Positions 1 to 6,090 are shown, counted from the first letter of the stretch. The stretch: DNA of 6,152 nucleotides from Ardenticatenales bacterium (GCA_030667645.1 DAOUVM010000161.1:1-6152), one strand, 5' to 3'. The notes: a model not told the origin generated them from the letters alone. Made by a program: numbers and translations.

Positions 1-231
1 AAAGTCAAGCGAATGCAGGACCACCTGGGAGATCTCAACGACGCTGATGTGGCGATCCAACTGCTGGGTGATTTCTTGGAGAAGGGAAAGGAGCAGACTG
101 GCCTGATCGCCTACCTGCAAAGTCGGGAACAGGAAAAGACCCGCCTACTGGATGCTTTCCCGCCTGCATGGGAGCGGTTCAATCGGCCCCCAGTGCGTCG
201 CAACCTGGCGCTGGCGCTTGCGGCGCTATGA
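1..231 (+). CDS. CHAD-domain protein, C-terminal end (partial)
   Basis: Open from the first base to a TGA at 229-231; 76 residues are visible and the start lies outside the window. The opening residues VKRMQDHLGDLNDADVA match the conserved helix near the C-terminus of CHAD (conserved histidine alpha-helical) domains, where the pattern 'L-Q-x-x-L-G-x-L-N-D-x-D' recurs. The rest is charged, helical sequence ending in an Ala/Leu-rich tail. CHAD domains are known to bind inorganic polyphosphate through basic surfaces and often sit near polyphosphate enzymes; the visible piece includes the helix motif but not the His-bearing repeats. The gene converges on the kinase-like pair on the other strand, with 64 bases between stop codons. 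Family assignment is fairly sure; the role here is inference. Confidence 0.75.
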   Translation, partial: KVKRMQDHLGDLNDADVAIQLLGDFLEKGKEQTGLIAYLQSREQEKTRLLDAFPPAWERFNRPPVRRNLALALAAL

Positions 232-279
232 TATGGCTGATCCGGGGTCCGCGCCACCACGCGCAACCTGCCTGCCCTG

Positions 280-311
280 GTGAGCAGTTCCGCGCTCACT
301 CTATCTTCTTT
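280..311 (+). terminator. weak candidate terminator after the CHAD gene
   Basis: A perfect 6-bp stem, GTGAGC (280-285) with GCTCAC (294-299), has an 8-base loop and is followed on the plus strand by a pyrimidine-rich, T-containing stretch (TCTATCTTCTTT). It lies about 50 bases after the plus-strand stop codon and overlaps the stop codon of the convergent gene at 296-298. The stem is short and the T tract is interrupted, so termination efficiency would be modest. No better terminator is visible between the two convergent genes. Confidence 0.35.
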
Positions 312-1015
312 CCCAACCGAGCGGGCCGCATCTCCACCAGCAATTCCGAGATCCGGCCACGCAGGTCGAAAAAGACCTCGTCGACCGGCCGGGCGGCGTC
401 AATCGTGGTGCAATTGTACTCGGCGGCAATCGCATCCATCTGGGCAATCAGACGAGTCTGGTACTCCATCCACGCCTCGTAGGGATCATCCAGCCGCAAA
501 AAGTCCATCCCGGATTCCCAATAGTCGAATCCGCCGGCGTTGAGCACGCGAGGCAAGAGGTCCTGGGTCTCTGCTCGCAGATAAAAGACTACGTCAGGCA
601 CCAGCGCAAAACTGAACGTCGTCTTGATCCACTCCTCGTCTACTCCGCGCACCACCGCACGTGCAATCATCGAGTAGATGTAACGATCGGTGATGCAGAC
701 CATTCCTGCCCGCAAGGCCGGTATGATCTGTTTCTCAATTCGGTCGGCAAAGTCGGTGGCGTAGAACAGGTTGAGGGTCAGATCACCCATCGTGTGTCCC
801 TGTTTGGCCTGCCGAATTCCTCTGCTGGCCAGAGTGGATCGTGCCAGCCCGGTCCGGACCGCCGCATAGCCGTTTGCCTCTAGCCACTCCAACAGCAGCG
901 CTATCTGGGTAGAGCGGCCCACTCCATCGGTCCCTTCCAGCACAATCAGCTTGCCCGGCAGGGTGCGTCGCTTCAGTCCGGGTACCCCATATCCATAATG
1001 CTCTATCTTGGTCAT
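296..1015 (-). CDS. Thymidylate-kinase-like P-loop protein, downstream copy, Walker A Lys replaced by Arg
   Basis: 239 residues; the thymidylate kinase fold is recognisable from a beta strand KLIVLEG leading into the P-loop GTDGVGRST (28-36), then YATDFADRIEKQIIPALRAG (85-104) and the DRY motif (110-112). True dTMP kinases are about 205-215 residues and read GxDGxGKST with a TREPGG loop. Here the essential P-loop Lys is Arg34 (codon at 914-916) and the REP loop is absent. The lid segment (RVLNAGG) is one residue shorter than in the neighbouring paralogue and lacks its GRP. The ATG overlaps the TGA of the upstream gene as ATGA (1012-1015), and no strong ribosome site precedes it, so translational coupling is likely. 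dTMP kinases are homodimers, so a catalytically weak or regulatory partner of the upstream copy is a reasonable inference. A genuine dTMP kinase role is doubtful. Confidence 0.8.
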   Translation of the reverse strand: MTKIEHYGYGVPGLKRRTLPGKLIVLEGTDGVGRSTQIALLLEWLEANGYAAVRTGLARSTLASRGIRQAKQGHTMGDLTLNLFYATDFADRIEKQIIPALRAGMVCITDRYIYSMIARAVVRGVDEEWIKTTFSFALVPDVVFYLRAETQDLLPRVLNAGGFDYWESGMDFLRLDDPYEAWMEYQTRLIAQMDAIAAEYNCTTIDAARPVDEVFFDLRGRISELLVEMRPARLGKKIE

Positions 1016-1764
1016 TGCTCGTACCCCATTCCCGGCAGGTACCGGCCGTGGAGCTGGCCCTCAACCAGGGCCTTGCTCCAGGCGACCCGCTCTACTTCGA
1101 GCACCCCTTCCAGGTGTGGTTCCACGATAAGGCGTACCATTTGCTGCTGCTCAACCAGCGGCGCGGTGGCATCAATCACCGTCAACCCAAACTCGTCCAC
1201 CATACTATCATATCGCTCCAGAATCCGTCCCTGGAATATCTTGAAGCTCTTGTACGGATCCGGGTCCAAGCCCATATCCATGCCCGCTTCATAGAACTTG
1301 AGCGTGGGCCGGCCGACCAGAATCCGTTGCAGTGATTCTTTGAGCGGCACCCGAAAGTAAAAGGCCACCGTCGGCCGGACGGCAAAGCCATACACTTTAC
1401 GGATGTAATCCGGATCCATCCCTCGGGCGCCATCACGGGCAAAGGCAGTAAATATGTAGCGATCCGCCAGCACGATCGCGCCAGCCTTCAGGGCCGGGAG
1501 TATCTGTCGCTCGGTCCGGTCGGCAAAGTCGGCCGCATGGATCAAATGGAAGGAAAGCGGCGTCAGCGCCTGCGCGCCTTTTCCCTTTTTGGTGGTTTTG
1601 CGGACAATAGGGGACGAGTTCCACTCGGTAAAGACCACCACATAACCTTCGTTGGTCAGCCACTTGCGGAGCAGATCCAACTGCGTGCTCTTGCCAGATC
1701 CGTCGATCCCCTCAACAATGAACAACTTTCCCGGCAAAAGTGTGCCATCAGGTAGAGATGCCAT
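1012..1764 (-). CDS. Thymidylate-kinase-like P-loop kinase, upstream copy
   Basis: 250 residues starting at ATG 1764, five bases after a strong ribosome site AAGGAGG. The P-loop GIDGSGKST (19-27) is intact, followed by a helix (QLDLLRKWL), the segment AADFADRTERQILPALKAG (77-95), DRY (101-103) and a lid with RILVGRP. Shared with the downstream copy and unlike standard Tmk are a 'DRYI..x.AR' continuation in place of the usual AYQ, and a conserved 'E-[AS]-G-M-D...D-P-Y' block after the lid. The TREPGG loop that contacts dTMP in Tmk is replaced by TEWNSSP. I therefore call it a nucleoside/nucleotide kinase of the thymidylate kinase superfamily with unproven substrate, phosphorylating a monophosphate with ATP if it acts like its relatives. 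It starts 30 bases after the dehydrogenase stop and overlaps the next gene by four bases, so it is probably co-transcribed with both. Confidence 0.8.
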   Translation of the reverse strand: MASLPDGTLLPGKLFIVEGIDGSGKSTQLDLLRKWLTNEGYVVVFTEWNSSPIVRKTTKKGKGAQALTPLSFHLIHAADFADRTERQILPALKAGAIVLADRYIFTAFARDGARGMDPDYIRKVYGFAVRPTVAFYFRVPLKESLQRILVGRPTLKFYEAGMDMGLDPDPYKSFKIFQGRILERYDSMVDEFGLTVIDATAPLVEQQQMVRLIVEPHLEGVLEVERVAWSKALVEGQLHGRYLPGMGYEQ

Positions 1765-1794
1765 GCCGTCCTCCTTTCCGTGTGGATGAACCCA

Positions 1795-2855
1795 TCACCC
1801 GTTGCTGATCAAAGCGATCTTTCCAAAGACCTTTCCTGCCTCTAGTAGTTCATGCGCCCTGCGCCCCTCGGACAGGGGAAGCTCCGCGCCGACCACCACC
1901 CTGAGCCGGCCATCAAAGAACTGCTTCATCACTCTGGCGTAATCATCCCTGCGGCCCATGGTGCTTCCCAGAATACTGATCTGCTTGGCAAAGACGTATC
2001 GGATGTCCAGGTCAAACTGGTGGCCGCTGGTGTTGCCTACCACCAGCATCCGGCCGCCCGTGCGCAGGGCTCGGATGCTGCCCATCCAACTGGCGGCCCC
2101 AACATTGTCCACCACCACGTCCACCCCCCGCCTGTTCGTCAGTTGAAAAACGGCCTCGGACCAGGCTGTCTTGCTGCGATCGATGAGCACATCCGCGCCC
2201 AGCTCCTCGGCGCGAGCCAGTCTATCCGCACTAGATCCGACTACCAGGACCCGCGCGCCGGCCAGTTTGGCGATCTGGATAGCGATCGAATTGACGCCCC
2301 CCCCGCGCCGACAACGAGAACATCTTCACCCGCCTCGACCCTCCCTTTGGTGATGAGCATATGCCACGCAGTGATCCCCGCCAGGGAAACAGCGGCCGCC
2401 TCCACATGCGAGACGTGGTCCGGCATTCTGATCACGTTGACGGCCGGGACCACTATTTGTTCAGCATAGGTCCCTGACTGGAACTCGCCCAGGATGGATA
2501 GGTGGAGGCACAGATTGTCGTCGCCACGCATACAGTACTCGCAGCGACCACACGAGATTGTGGGATTGATTGCGATGCGATCGCCGGAGGATACATTGTT
2601 TACCCCTCCACCTGCTTTCAGCACCACTCCCGAGGCGTCCGCGCCCGGGATGTGAGGCATGGACAGCTTGAGGGCGGGCCACCCTTTGCGCACAAAGATG
2701 TCCAGCCGGTTGAGGGCGGCCGCCTTGACCGCCACCAGCACCTCACCGGGGCCAACGACCGGACAGGGCGCCTCTTCATACCGTAGCACCTCCGGTCCAC
2801 CGTGCTGGCGAAACACGATCGCCTTTATGCGAGGGCCTCCATCCGATTTCACCAC
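1795..2855 (-). pseudogene. Zinc-binding medium-chain dehydrogenase, interrupted by a frameshift
   Basis: Two reading frames together give one protein of about 353 residues from GTG 2855, or 344 from the ATA at 2828, matching the usual 340-345. The N-terminal part (GroES-like fold) has HGGPEVLRYEE, a PGADASG turn and the structural-zinc lobe C102-x2-C105-x2-C108-x7-C116. The usual first catalytic-zinc Cys is absent (NRLDIF), as in quinone-oxidoreductase-like members. After VLVVGAGG the frame breaks at the C8 run 2297-2304. Adding one base restores GAGGGVNSIAIQIAKLAG, the NAD(P)-binding Rossmann motif, and the sequence continues without stops through LIDRSK and GVDVVVDNVGA to a TGA at 1795-1797. 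The reaction would be NAD(P)H-dependent oxidoreduction of an alcohol or an enone; the substrate is unknown. A sequencing or assembly error in the homopolymer is as likely as a real mutation. It lies 33 bases after the acyl-CoA dehydrogenase stop. Confidence 0.85.
2826..2840 (-). promoter_or_regulatory. Ribosome binding site facing an ATA codon
   Basis: On the minus strand GGAGG (2836-2840) is followed by a 7-base spacer and then ATA AAG GCG ATC GTG, where close homologues begin MKAIV. The spacing is ideal for a start at 2828, but the codon is ATA instead of ATG. The nearest usable in-frame start is GTG 2855 (or GTG 2852), which sits 17 bases after another strong site AAGGAGG (2873-2879), farther than the usual 5-10. 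Either the protein starts at GTG with nine extra residues, or the original ATG has changed. Confidence 0.5.
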
Positions 2856-2888
2856 CGAGCCTGGTGGACCCGCCTCCTTGCCAAGAAT

Positions 2889-4052
2889 CTATCTCAGCCC
2901 GGTTTCGGAACGGGCAATGACCATGCGCTGTATCTCGCTCGTCCCTTCATATATCTCGGTAATCTTGGCGTCCCGGAAATACCGTTCAACCGGCAACTCT
3001 TTACTATAACCCATTCCGCCGTGAATCTGAACCGCCTGCGTGGCGACCCACATGGCTGTCTCGCTAGCAAAAAGCTTTGCCATCGCCGCTTCCAGCGTGT
3101 ACCGCCCGCCCGTCGCCTTGGCCCGCTCCTTGGCCAGCGCCGCGCTATAGACAAGGAGTCGCGAAGCCTCAATGCGGGTTCTCATGTCTGCCAGTTTTTG
3201 CTGAATCATCTGAAACTGGCCAATGACTCCGCCAAACGCCTCTCGCTCACGGGCGTACTGCAGGCTCGCCTGGTAGGCGGCCCCGGCAATCCCCAGCGCC
3301 TGGGATGCAATGCCAATCCGGCCGGCATCCAGCACCACCATGGCTATCTTGAACCCCTGCCCCTCCGCCCCCAACCGATTCTCTACCGGACACCGCAGGT
3401 TCTCCATCGTGATCTCGCACGTGGCGCTGGCACGGATGCCGAGCTTGGGCTCGGTCTTGCCGACCGCAAAGCCCGGCATGCCGGTCTCGATGATGAATGC
3501 GGTGATTCCCCGATTCCGCTTGTCCGGATCGGTCATGACAAAGACAACCATCACGTCCGCTACCGGGCCGCTGGTGATCCAGGATTTCCGGCCGTTGAGC
3601 GTATAGTGCGTGCCATCCTCGCTCACAACTGCCCGGCTTTGCATTCTGCCCGCATCAGAGCCCGACGTTGGCTCGGTGAGTGCATATGCGCCGATCGTCT
3701 CGCCAGAGGCTACCGGCTCCACGTACTTTTTCTTCTGCTCCTCGGTGCCAAATTGGAGGATGCCGTGGCAAAACAGCGAGTTGTTGACTGACATGATGAC
3801 ACCGTGGGCGGCGTCAGCCTTGGAGATCTCTTCCACGGCCAACACGTAAGAAACGGCATCCATCTCTGCCCCGCCATACTCCTCTGGGACCTCAATGCCC
3901 ATTAGTCCCAACGCTCCCATCTGTTTGACGCTTTCGAAAGGGAACTCACCGGTCAAGTCATGGCCTTCGGCCACCGGCGCTATGACCTCCTGCGCGAACT
4001 TGCGCGCCTGGTCGCGTATCATGATGTGCTCTTCGGTTAGTTGCAGATCCAT
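2889..4052 (-). CDS. Acyl-CoA dehydrogenase
   Basis: 387 residues from ATG 4052, chosen because GGAG (4059-4062) lies six bases upstream and MDLQLTEEH is the normal family beginning; the frame stays open 13 codons further to GTG 4091, which has no ribosome site. It is a flavoprotein that oxidises an acyl-CoA to the trans-2-enoyl-CoA and passes electrons to electron-transfer flavoprotein, in the cytoplasm. Visible are the N-terminal helical domain, the FAD-contacting signature ALTEPTSGSDAG (124-135) in the beta domain, and the C-terminal helical domain with QIHGGMGY. It ends in IYEGTSEIQ, in which Glu369 is the expected catalytic base of short/medium-chain members. Length and motifs are complete. 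Chain-length preference cannot be read from sequence. The neighbouring 3-hydroxybutyryl-CoA dehydrogenase suggests butyryl-CoA-type or general beta-oxidation. Stop TAG at 2889-2891. Confidence 0.95.
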   Translation of the reverse strand: MDLQLTEEHIMIRDQARKFAQEVIAPVAEGHDLTGEFPFESVKQMGALGLMGIEVPEEYGGAEMDAVSYVLAVEEISKADAAHGVIMSVNNSLFCHGILQFGTEEQKKKYVEPVASGETIGAYALTEPTSGSDAGRMQSRAVVSEDGTHYTLNGRKSWITSGPVADVMVVFVMTDPDKRNRGITAFIIETGMPGFAVGKTEPKLGIRASATCEITMENLRCPVENRLGAEGQGFKIAMVVLDAGRIGIASQALGIAGAAYQASLQYAREREAFGGVIGQFQMIQQKLADMRTRIEASRLLVYSAALAKERAKATGGRYTLEAAMAKLFASETAMWVATQAVQIHGGMGYSKELPVERYFRDAKITEIYEGTSEIQRMVIARSETGLR

Positions 4053-4142
4053 TCTAGTCTCCGTTTGAGGCCAGGAATCGTCCCGCCCCACGTGCTATTA
4101 TCGAAAACAACCTGGCACACTTTGCCCTTCTACACTGTACTG

Positions 4143-4161
4143 CACGCCCTGAGCGGGCGTG
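4143..4161. terminator. GC-rich hairpin between hbd and acyl-CoA dehydrogenase genes
   Basis: CACGCCC (4143-4149) and GGGCGTG (4155-4161) form a perfect 7-bp stem with a 5-base loop, in the 169-base gap between two minus-strand genes. No T run follows it on the minus strand. On the plus strand a TTTTT lies 16 bases away. It could slow the polymerase or protect an mRNA end, but it does not meet the usual intrinsic terminator pattern. Confidence 0.3.
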
Positions 4162-4221
4162 GAGCATAGGACAGCGCAACTTTTTCACCATTCAAACCGG
4201 GAAGCTGGTTCTTGTCAACCG

Positions 4222-5073
4222 CTAACCTGGGTACTCGTAGAACCCGCGACCTGTCTTGCGGCCCAGGTGCCCGGCCGCCACCATCTTGCGCAGCAGAGGG
4301 CAAGGTCGATATTTGTCGTCGCCCAGTCCCGCTTGCAGCACCTCCATGACCAAGAGTATTACGTCCAGACCAATCAGGTCAGCCAACGTCAGCGGGCCCA
4401 TAGGATGATTCATGCCCAGCTTCATCACCGTGTCAATCGCCTCCGCCTCCCCCACCCCTTCCATCAGGGCGTAGATCGCTTCATTGATCATGGGACAGAG
4501 AATCCGGTTGCTGATAAAGCCAGGATAATCCTGAGCCTCTACCGGCGTTTTGCCTAGCGCTTCACTCAGCCCCACCACCGTCGCCATTGTCTCATCAGAA
4601 GTAACCAACCCTCGAATGATCTCAACCAGCTTCATCAGCGGAACCGGGTTCATAAAGTGCATCCCCACCACCTTGTCCGGCCGGCTGGTGCAGGCAGCAA
4701 TCTCTGTAATCGAAATGGAGGATGTGTTGGTGGCCAGGATGACGTCTGGTCGGGTTATCCTGTCGAGCTCAGCAAAGACATCACGCTTGACAGCCAGTTT
4801 CTCCAATATGGCTTCAATGACAATGTCGGCATCGGCAGCGGCCGCAAGCTCAGTCGATGCCTCAATTGCCTCCGCGGCCGCCTTTTGCCCATCACTAATG
4901 CGCCCCTTGCCATGCAGCTTGGCGATCGATCTGGAAATCGCCGTCTGACCGCGCTCCAATGCCTCCGGCAGGACATCAATCATCGTTACCTGGTAGCCAC
5001 TGGTAGCGGATAACTGGGCAATCCCATTGCCCATCGTCCCGGCGCCGATGACTGCGATCTTTCTGATGCTCAT
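4222..5073 (-). CDS. hbd: 3-hydroxybutyryl-CoA dehydrogenase (NAD-dependent)
   Basis: 283 residues, the standard length of the family. It oxidises (S)-3-hydroxyacyl-CoA to 3-ketoacyl-CoA with NAD+ (or the reverse in butyrate synthesis), in the cytoplasm. The N-terminal Rossmann domain has GAGTMGNGIA (10-19), followed by Asp33, which should bind the NAD adenosine ribose. NTSS (116-119) and HFMNPVPLMKLVEII follow, giving the catalytic pair His139 and Glu151. The C-terminal helical domain carries GFISNR and GMNHPMGPLTLADLIGLD, and the protein ends KTGRGFYEYPG. ATG 5073 is chosen over an in-frame GTG at 5082 because the ribosome site AAGGAG (5082-5087) overlaps that GTG and stands eight bases before the ATG. 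It precedes the acyl-CoA dehydrogenase gene on the same strand, so a shared beta-oxidation role is likely. Stop TAG at 4222-4224. Confidence 0.95.
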   Translation of the reverse strand: MSIRKIAVIGAGTMGNGIAQLSATSGYQVTMIDVLPEALERGQTAISRSIAKLHGKGRISDGQKAAAEAIEASTELAAAADADIVIEAILEKLAVKRDVFAELDRITRPDVILATNTSSISITEIAACTSRPDKVVGMHFMNPVPLMKLVEIIRGLVTSDETMATVVGLSEALGKTPVEAQDYPGFISNRILCPMINEAIYALMEGVGEAEAIDTVMKLGMNHPMGPLTLADLIGLDVILLVMEVLQAGLGDDKYRPCPLLRKMVAAGHLGRKTGRGFYEYPG

Positions 5074-5081
5074 TGAATTCA

Positions 5082-5087
5082 CTCCTT
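5082..5087 (-). promoter_or_regulatory. Ribosome binding site of hbd
   Basis: AAGGAG on the minus strand, with eight bases to ATG 5073. It overlaps the alternative GTG at 5082 and so rules that codon out as the start. The 161-base gap up to the HIT gene stop holds no convincing promoter or terminator. Confidence 0.75.
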
Positions 5088-5234
5088 CGTCATTCTGTTA
5101 TCACCGGCCAACTGCTCGCAAAAAAACGGCCTGGCACTCTTGTGATCGTTCTAGACTCTGTTTCACGCCCATCTTGGGAACAGTCCGGTGCACTGCACTG
5201 GATTCACGACTCAAGACGGGAACTTTTCCAAGTA

Positions 5235-5738
5235 CTAACTCGGTGGAGGAGGAAACTCTTGATCCCAAGCCTCTCGAAGCCGCTTCCAGCTCTCCTCAAG
5301 GAGCTCGGGAACGACCCGGGTCCGGCCCACGACCGACATATAGTTAGAGTCACCGGTCCATCGGGGAACAACGTGCATATGGACGTGCTCGGGTAGGCCG
5401 GCCCCTGCGACACTCCCAAGGTTCACGCCGATGTTGAAACCGGATGGCGCATAGGCCACCCGCAGCACAGTCAACGCCTGTTGGCACAGTGTCATCATCT
5501 CGGTCAAACAGTCCGGCGCGAGTCCCTCGATGGAGGCAACGTGCTCGCACGGCACCACGAGGATATGGCCACTGTTGTAGGGGAACACATTGAGACCCAC
5601 GTAGCAGGTGTTCCCCCGGCGCAAGACGTATTCCGCCTTGTCGTCTGCGGTCAGCTTGGCACAAAAGACACACTCTTTCGCGTCGCCGCTCAACGTCTTG
5701 ATATAACTCATTCGCCAGGGGGTCCAGAGATATTCCAC
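5235..5738 (-). CDS. HIT-family protein, AP4A phosphorylase/hydrolase type
   Basis: 167 residues from GTG 5738. The family opening M-E-[YH]-L-W-T-P-W-R-M is at residues 1-10. The CVFC pair (Cys23, Cys26) is typical of the structural zinc site, GHILVVPCEHV (57-67) forms the core strand, and NIGVNLGSVAGAGLPEH runs into the histidine triad HVHMHVV (118-124), with His120 or His122 the expected nucleophile region. The WTGDSNYMSVVGRTRVVPE stretch after it resembles the mycobacterial Rv2613c group, which cleaves diadenosine tetraphosphate. The frame continues upstream to ATG 5789, but that start would lie upstream of the predicted transcription start, while AAAGG sits six bases before GTG 5738. The proline-rich end (FPPPPS) is unremarkable. 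It probably acts in clearing dinucleoside polyphosphates. It heads the minus-strand gene run, though a functional tie to beta-oxidation is not established. Confidence 0.9.
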   Translation of the reverse strand: MEYLWTPWRMSYIKTLSGDAKECVFCAKLTADDKAEYVLRRGNTCYVGLNVFPYNSGHILVVPCEHVASIEGLAPDCLTEMMTLCQQALTVLRVAYAPSGFNIGVNLGSVAGAGLPEHVHMHVVPRWTGDSNYMSVVGRTRVVPELLEESWKRLREAWDQEFPPPPS

Positions 5739-5764
5739 ATTCCACCTTTGGAGACAATAGTGAA

Positions 5765-5793
5765 ATTGTACCCTATTACATGACGGCAAGCAA
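5765..5793 (-). promoter_or_regulatory. Sigma70-type promoter of the HIT gene
   Basis: On the minus strand a -35 box TTGCTT (5788-5793) is separated by exactly 17 bases from a -10 box TACAAT (5765-5770; five of six consensus bases). The start of transcription would fall near 5758, giving a leader of about 20 bases that just contains the AAAGG ribosome site before GTG 5738. This agreement supports both the promoter and the chosen start codon. The -35 box matches only the TTG half. Confidence 0.6.
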
Positions 5794-5814
5794 CGCTCTC
5801 CTGTGCGGTAACAT

Positions 5815-5826
5815 CATCAATTGATG
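5815..5826. repeat. Perfect 12-bp palindrome CATCAATTGATG
   Basis: The palindrome is centred about 28 bases upstream of the -35 box of the HIT promoter, a possible operator position. A palindrome of this length is expected about once or twice by chance in a window of this size, so no regulator can be claimed. Confidence 0.3.
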
Positions 5827-5878
5827 GGAACACGCTCTCATCCGAGTTCCAGACACGAGTTCGGGCGCGCCAGCCAAA

Positions 5879-5891
5879 TTGCCCAGGGCAA
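5879..5891. repeat. Palindrome TTGCCC-A-GGGCAA
   Basis: Two perfect 6-bp half-sites stand around one central base, four bases before the CCTGCTG/CAGCAGG hairpin. It could be a protein binding site or the base of a local fold. Alone it is within chance expectation for the window. Confidence 0.25.
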
Positions 5892-5966
5892 GAGCCTGCT
5901 GGGGGGGTTTCGCAGCAGGAGGCGCAACCCAGAAAGATAAACAGCTCAACCCAAAGTAGACAATGA

Positions 5967-6003
5967 AAAACGGCGTGTCCGGTCAAGAGGGACACGCCGT
6001 TTT
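5967..6003. terminator. Strong bidirectional intrinsic terminator
   Basis: A perfect 14-bp inverted repeat: AAAACGGCGTGTCC (5967-5980) and GGACACGCCGTTTT (5990-6003) around a 9-base loop. The GC-rich core of 10 bp is flanked by A on the left and T on the right, so transcripts from both directions get a U tail (five U on the minus strand, four on the plus strand). No protein gene in the window ends just before it on either strand; the candidate small RNA that starts near 6090 on the minus strand would be its natural client. Confidence 0.9.
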
Positions 6004-6013
6004 GATGTTAAAT

Positions 6014-6090
6014 GAGATTCCATCCTGGCATTAGTGTTGCAGGGTCTTGATAGCACGAATCGGTCCCACAACCAAGACAGGAGGAATCTC
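6014..6090 (+). promoter_or_regulatory. Leader stem that would mask the Shine-Dalgarno sequence of the 6091 gene
   Basis: Read on the plus strand, GAGATTCC (6014-6021), a bulged A (6022) and TCCTG (6023-6027) pair with CAGGA GGAATCTC (6078-6090). That arm contains the whole ribosome site AGGAGG (6079-6084) and ends directly at the GTG. TCTTG (6045-6049) with CAAGA (6073-6077) extends the helix inward. Such a fold would hold translation off until opened by a ligand, protein, temperature or another RNA. The inner 23-base loop and the 17-base bulge are unassigned. I do not recognise a known riboswitch class. Confidence 0.4.

Larger units (their letters stand above)
5739..6090. other. 352-base stretch without a convincing protein gene
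   Basis: It holds the HIT promoter (5765-5793), two short perfect palindromes (5815-5826 and 5879-5891), a 7-bp stem CCTGCTG/CAGCAGG at 5895-5919 around a G6TTTCG loop, the strong terminator hairpin (5967-6003) and the 77-base structured element (6014-6090). A 95-codon minus-strand frame spans 5708-5995. It runs through the HIT promoter and start and into the terminator, has no good ribosome site and resembles nothing I know, so I do not call it. No tRNA fold is visible on either strand. Confidence 0.7.
5962..6090 (-). ncRNA. Candidate small structured RNA, about 129 nt
   Basis: The minus strand has a complete transcription unit without a protein gene. A promoter TTGCAC-17-TATAAT (6098-6126) predicts a start at about 6090, where the RNA begins GAGAUUCC. 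That 5' end pairs perfectly with GGAAUCUC (minus-strand reading of 6014-6021). The helix continues as UCCUG/CAGGA after a one-base bulge, then UCUUG/CAAGA (6073-6077 with 6045-6049). So one arm of 18 bases is fully paired, while the other carries a 17-base and a 1-base bulge. A short AU-rich linker leads to the terminator hairpin with a U5 tail. The 5' arm contains CCUCCU, an anti-Shine-Dalgarno-like sequence. It does not match 4.5S/SRP RNA, tmRNA or RNase P, and it is too short for typical 6S RNA. The class is unknown. The competing reading is a plus-strand leader. Confidence 0.5.

Noticed and set aside
1852..2469. 205-codon plus-strand frame opposite the dehydrogenase
   Set aside because: Pro/His/Ala-rich composition typical of an antisense shadow; the minus strand carries the recognisable dehydrogenase in both pieces.
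2802..3791. 329-codon plus-strand frame
   Set aside because: It lies entirely opposite the acyl-CoA dehydrogenase gene, whose motifs are complete, and shows no recognisable domain; a shadow of codon bias.
4097..4125. Possible promoter for the acyl-CoA dehydrogenase gene: GATAAT (4097-4102) on the minus strand
   Set aside because: The -10 box is acceptable, but no TTG-like -35 box lies 16-18 bases upstream (GCAAAG at 17), so the site is too weak to call.
5095..5125. Seven-T run on the minus strand (5120-5126 region) and GATAAC downstream as terminator or promoter before hbd
   Set aside because: No GC-rich stem stands before the T run, and the GATAAC box lacks a proper -35 partner.
5150..5215. 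CCGGTG/CACTGG small stem and the TGCACTGCACTG repeat in the hbd-HIT gap
   Set aside because: Six base pairs with one G-U, no T tract and no relation to a start codon; not distinguishable from chance.
5708..5995. 95-codon minus-strand frame with a hydrophobic start and a lipobox-like LGCASC
   Set aside because: It covers the HIT promoter and start, begins inside the terminator hairpin, and has no good ribosome site. The hydrophobic stretch is most likely accidental.
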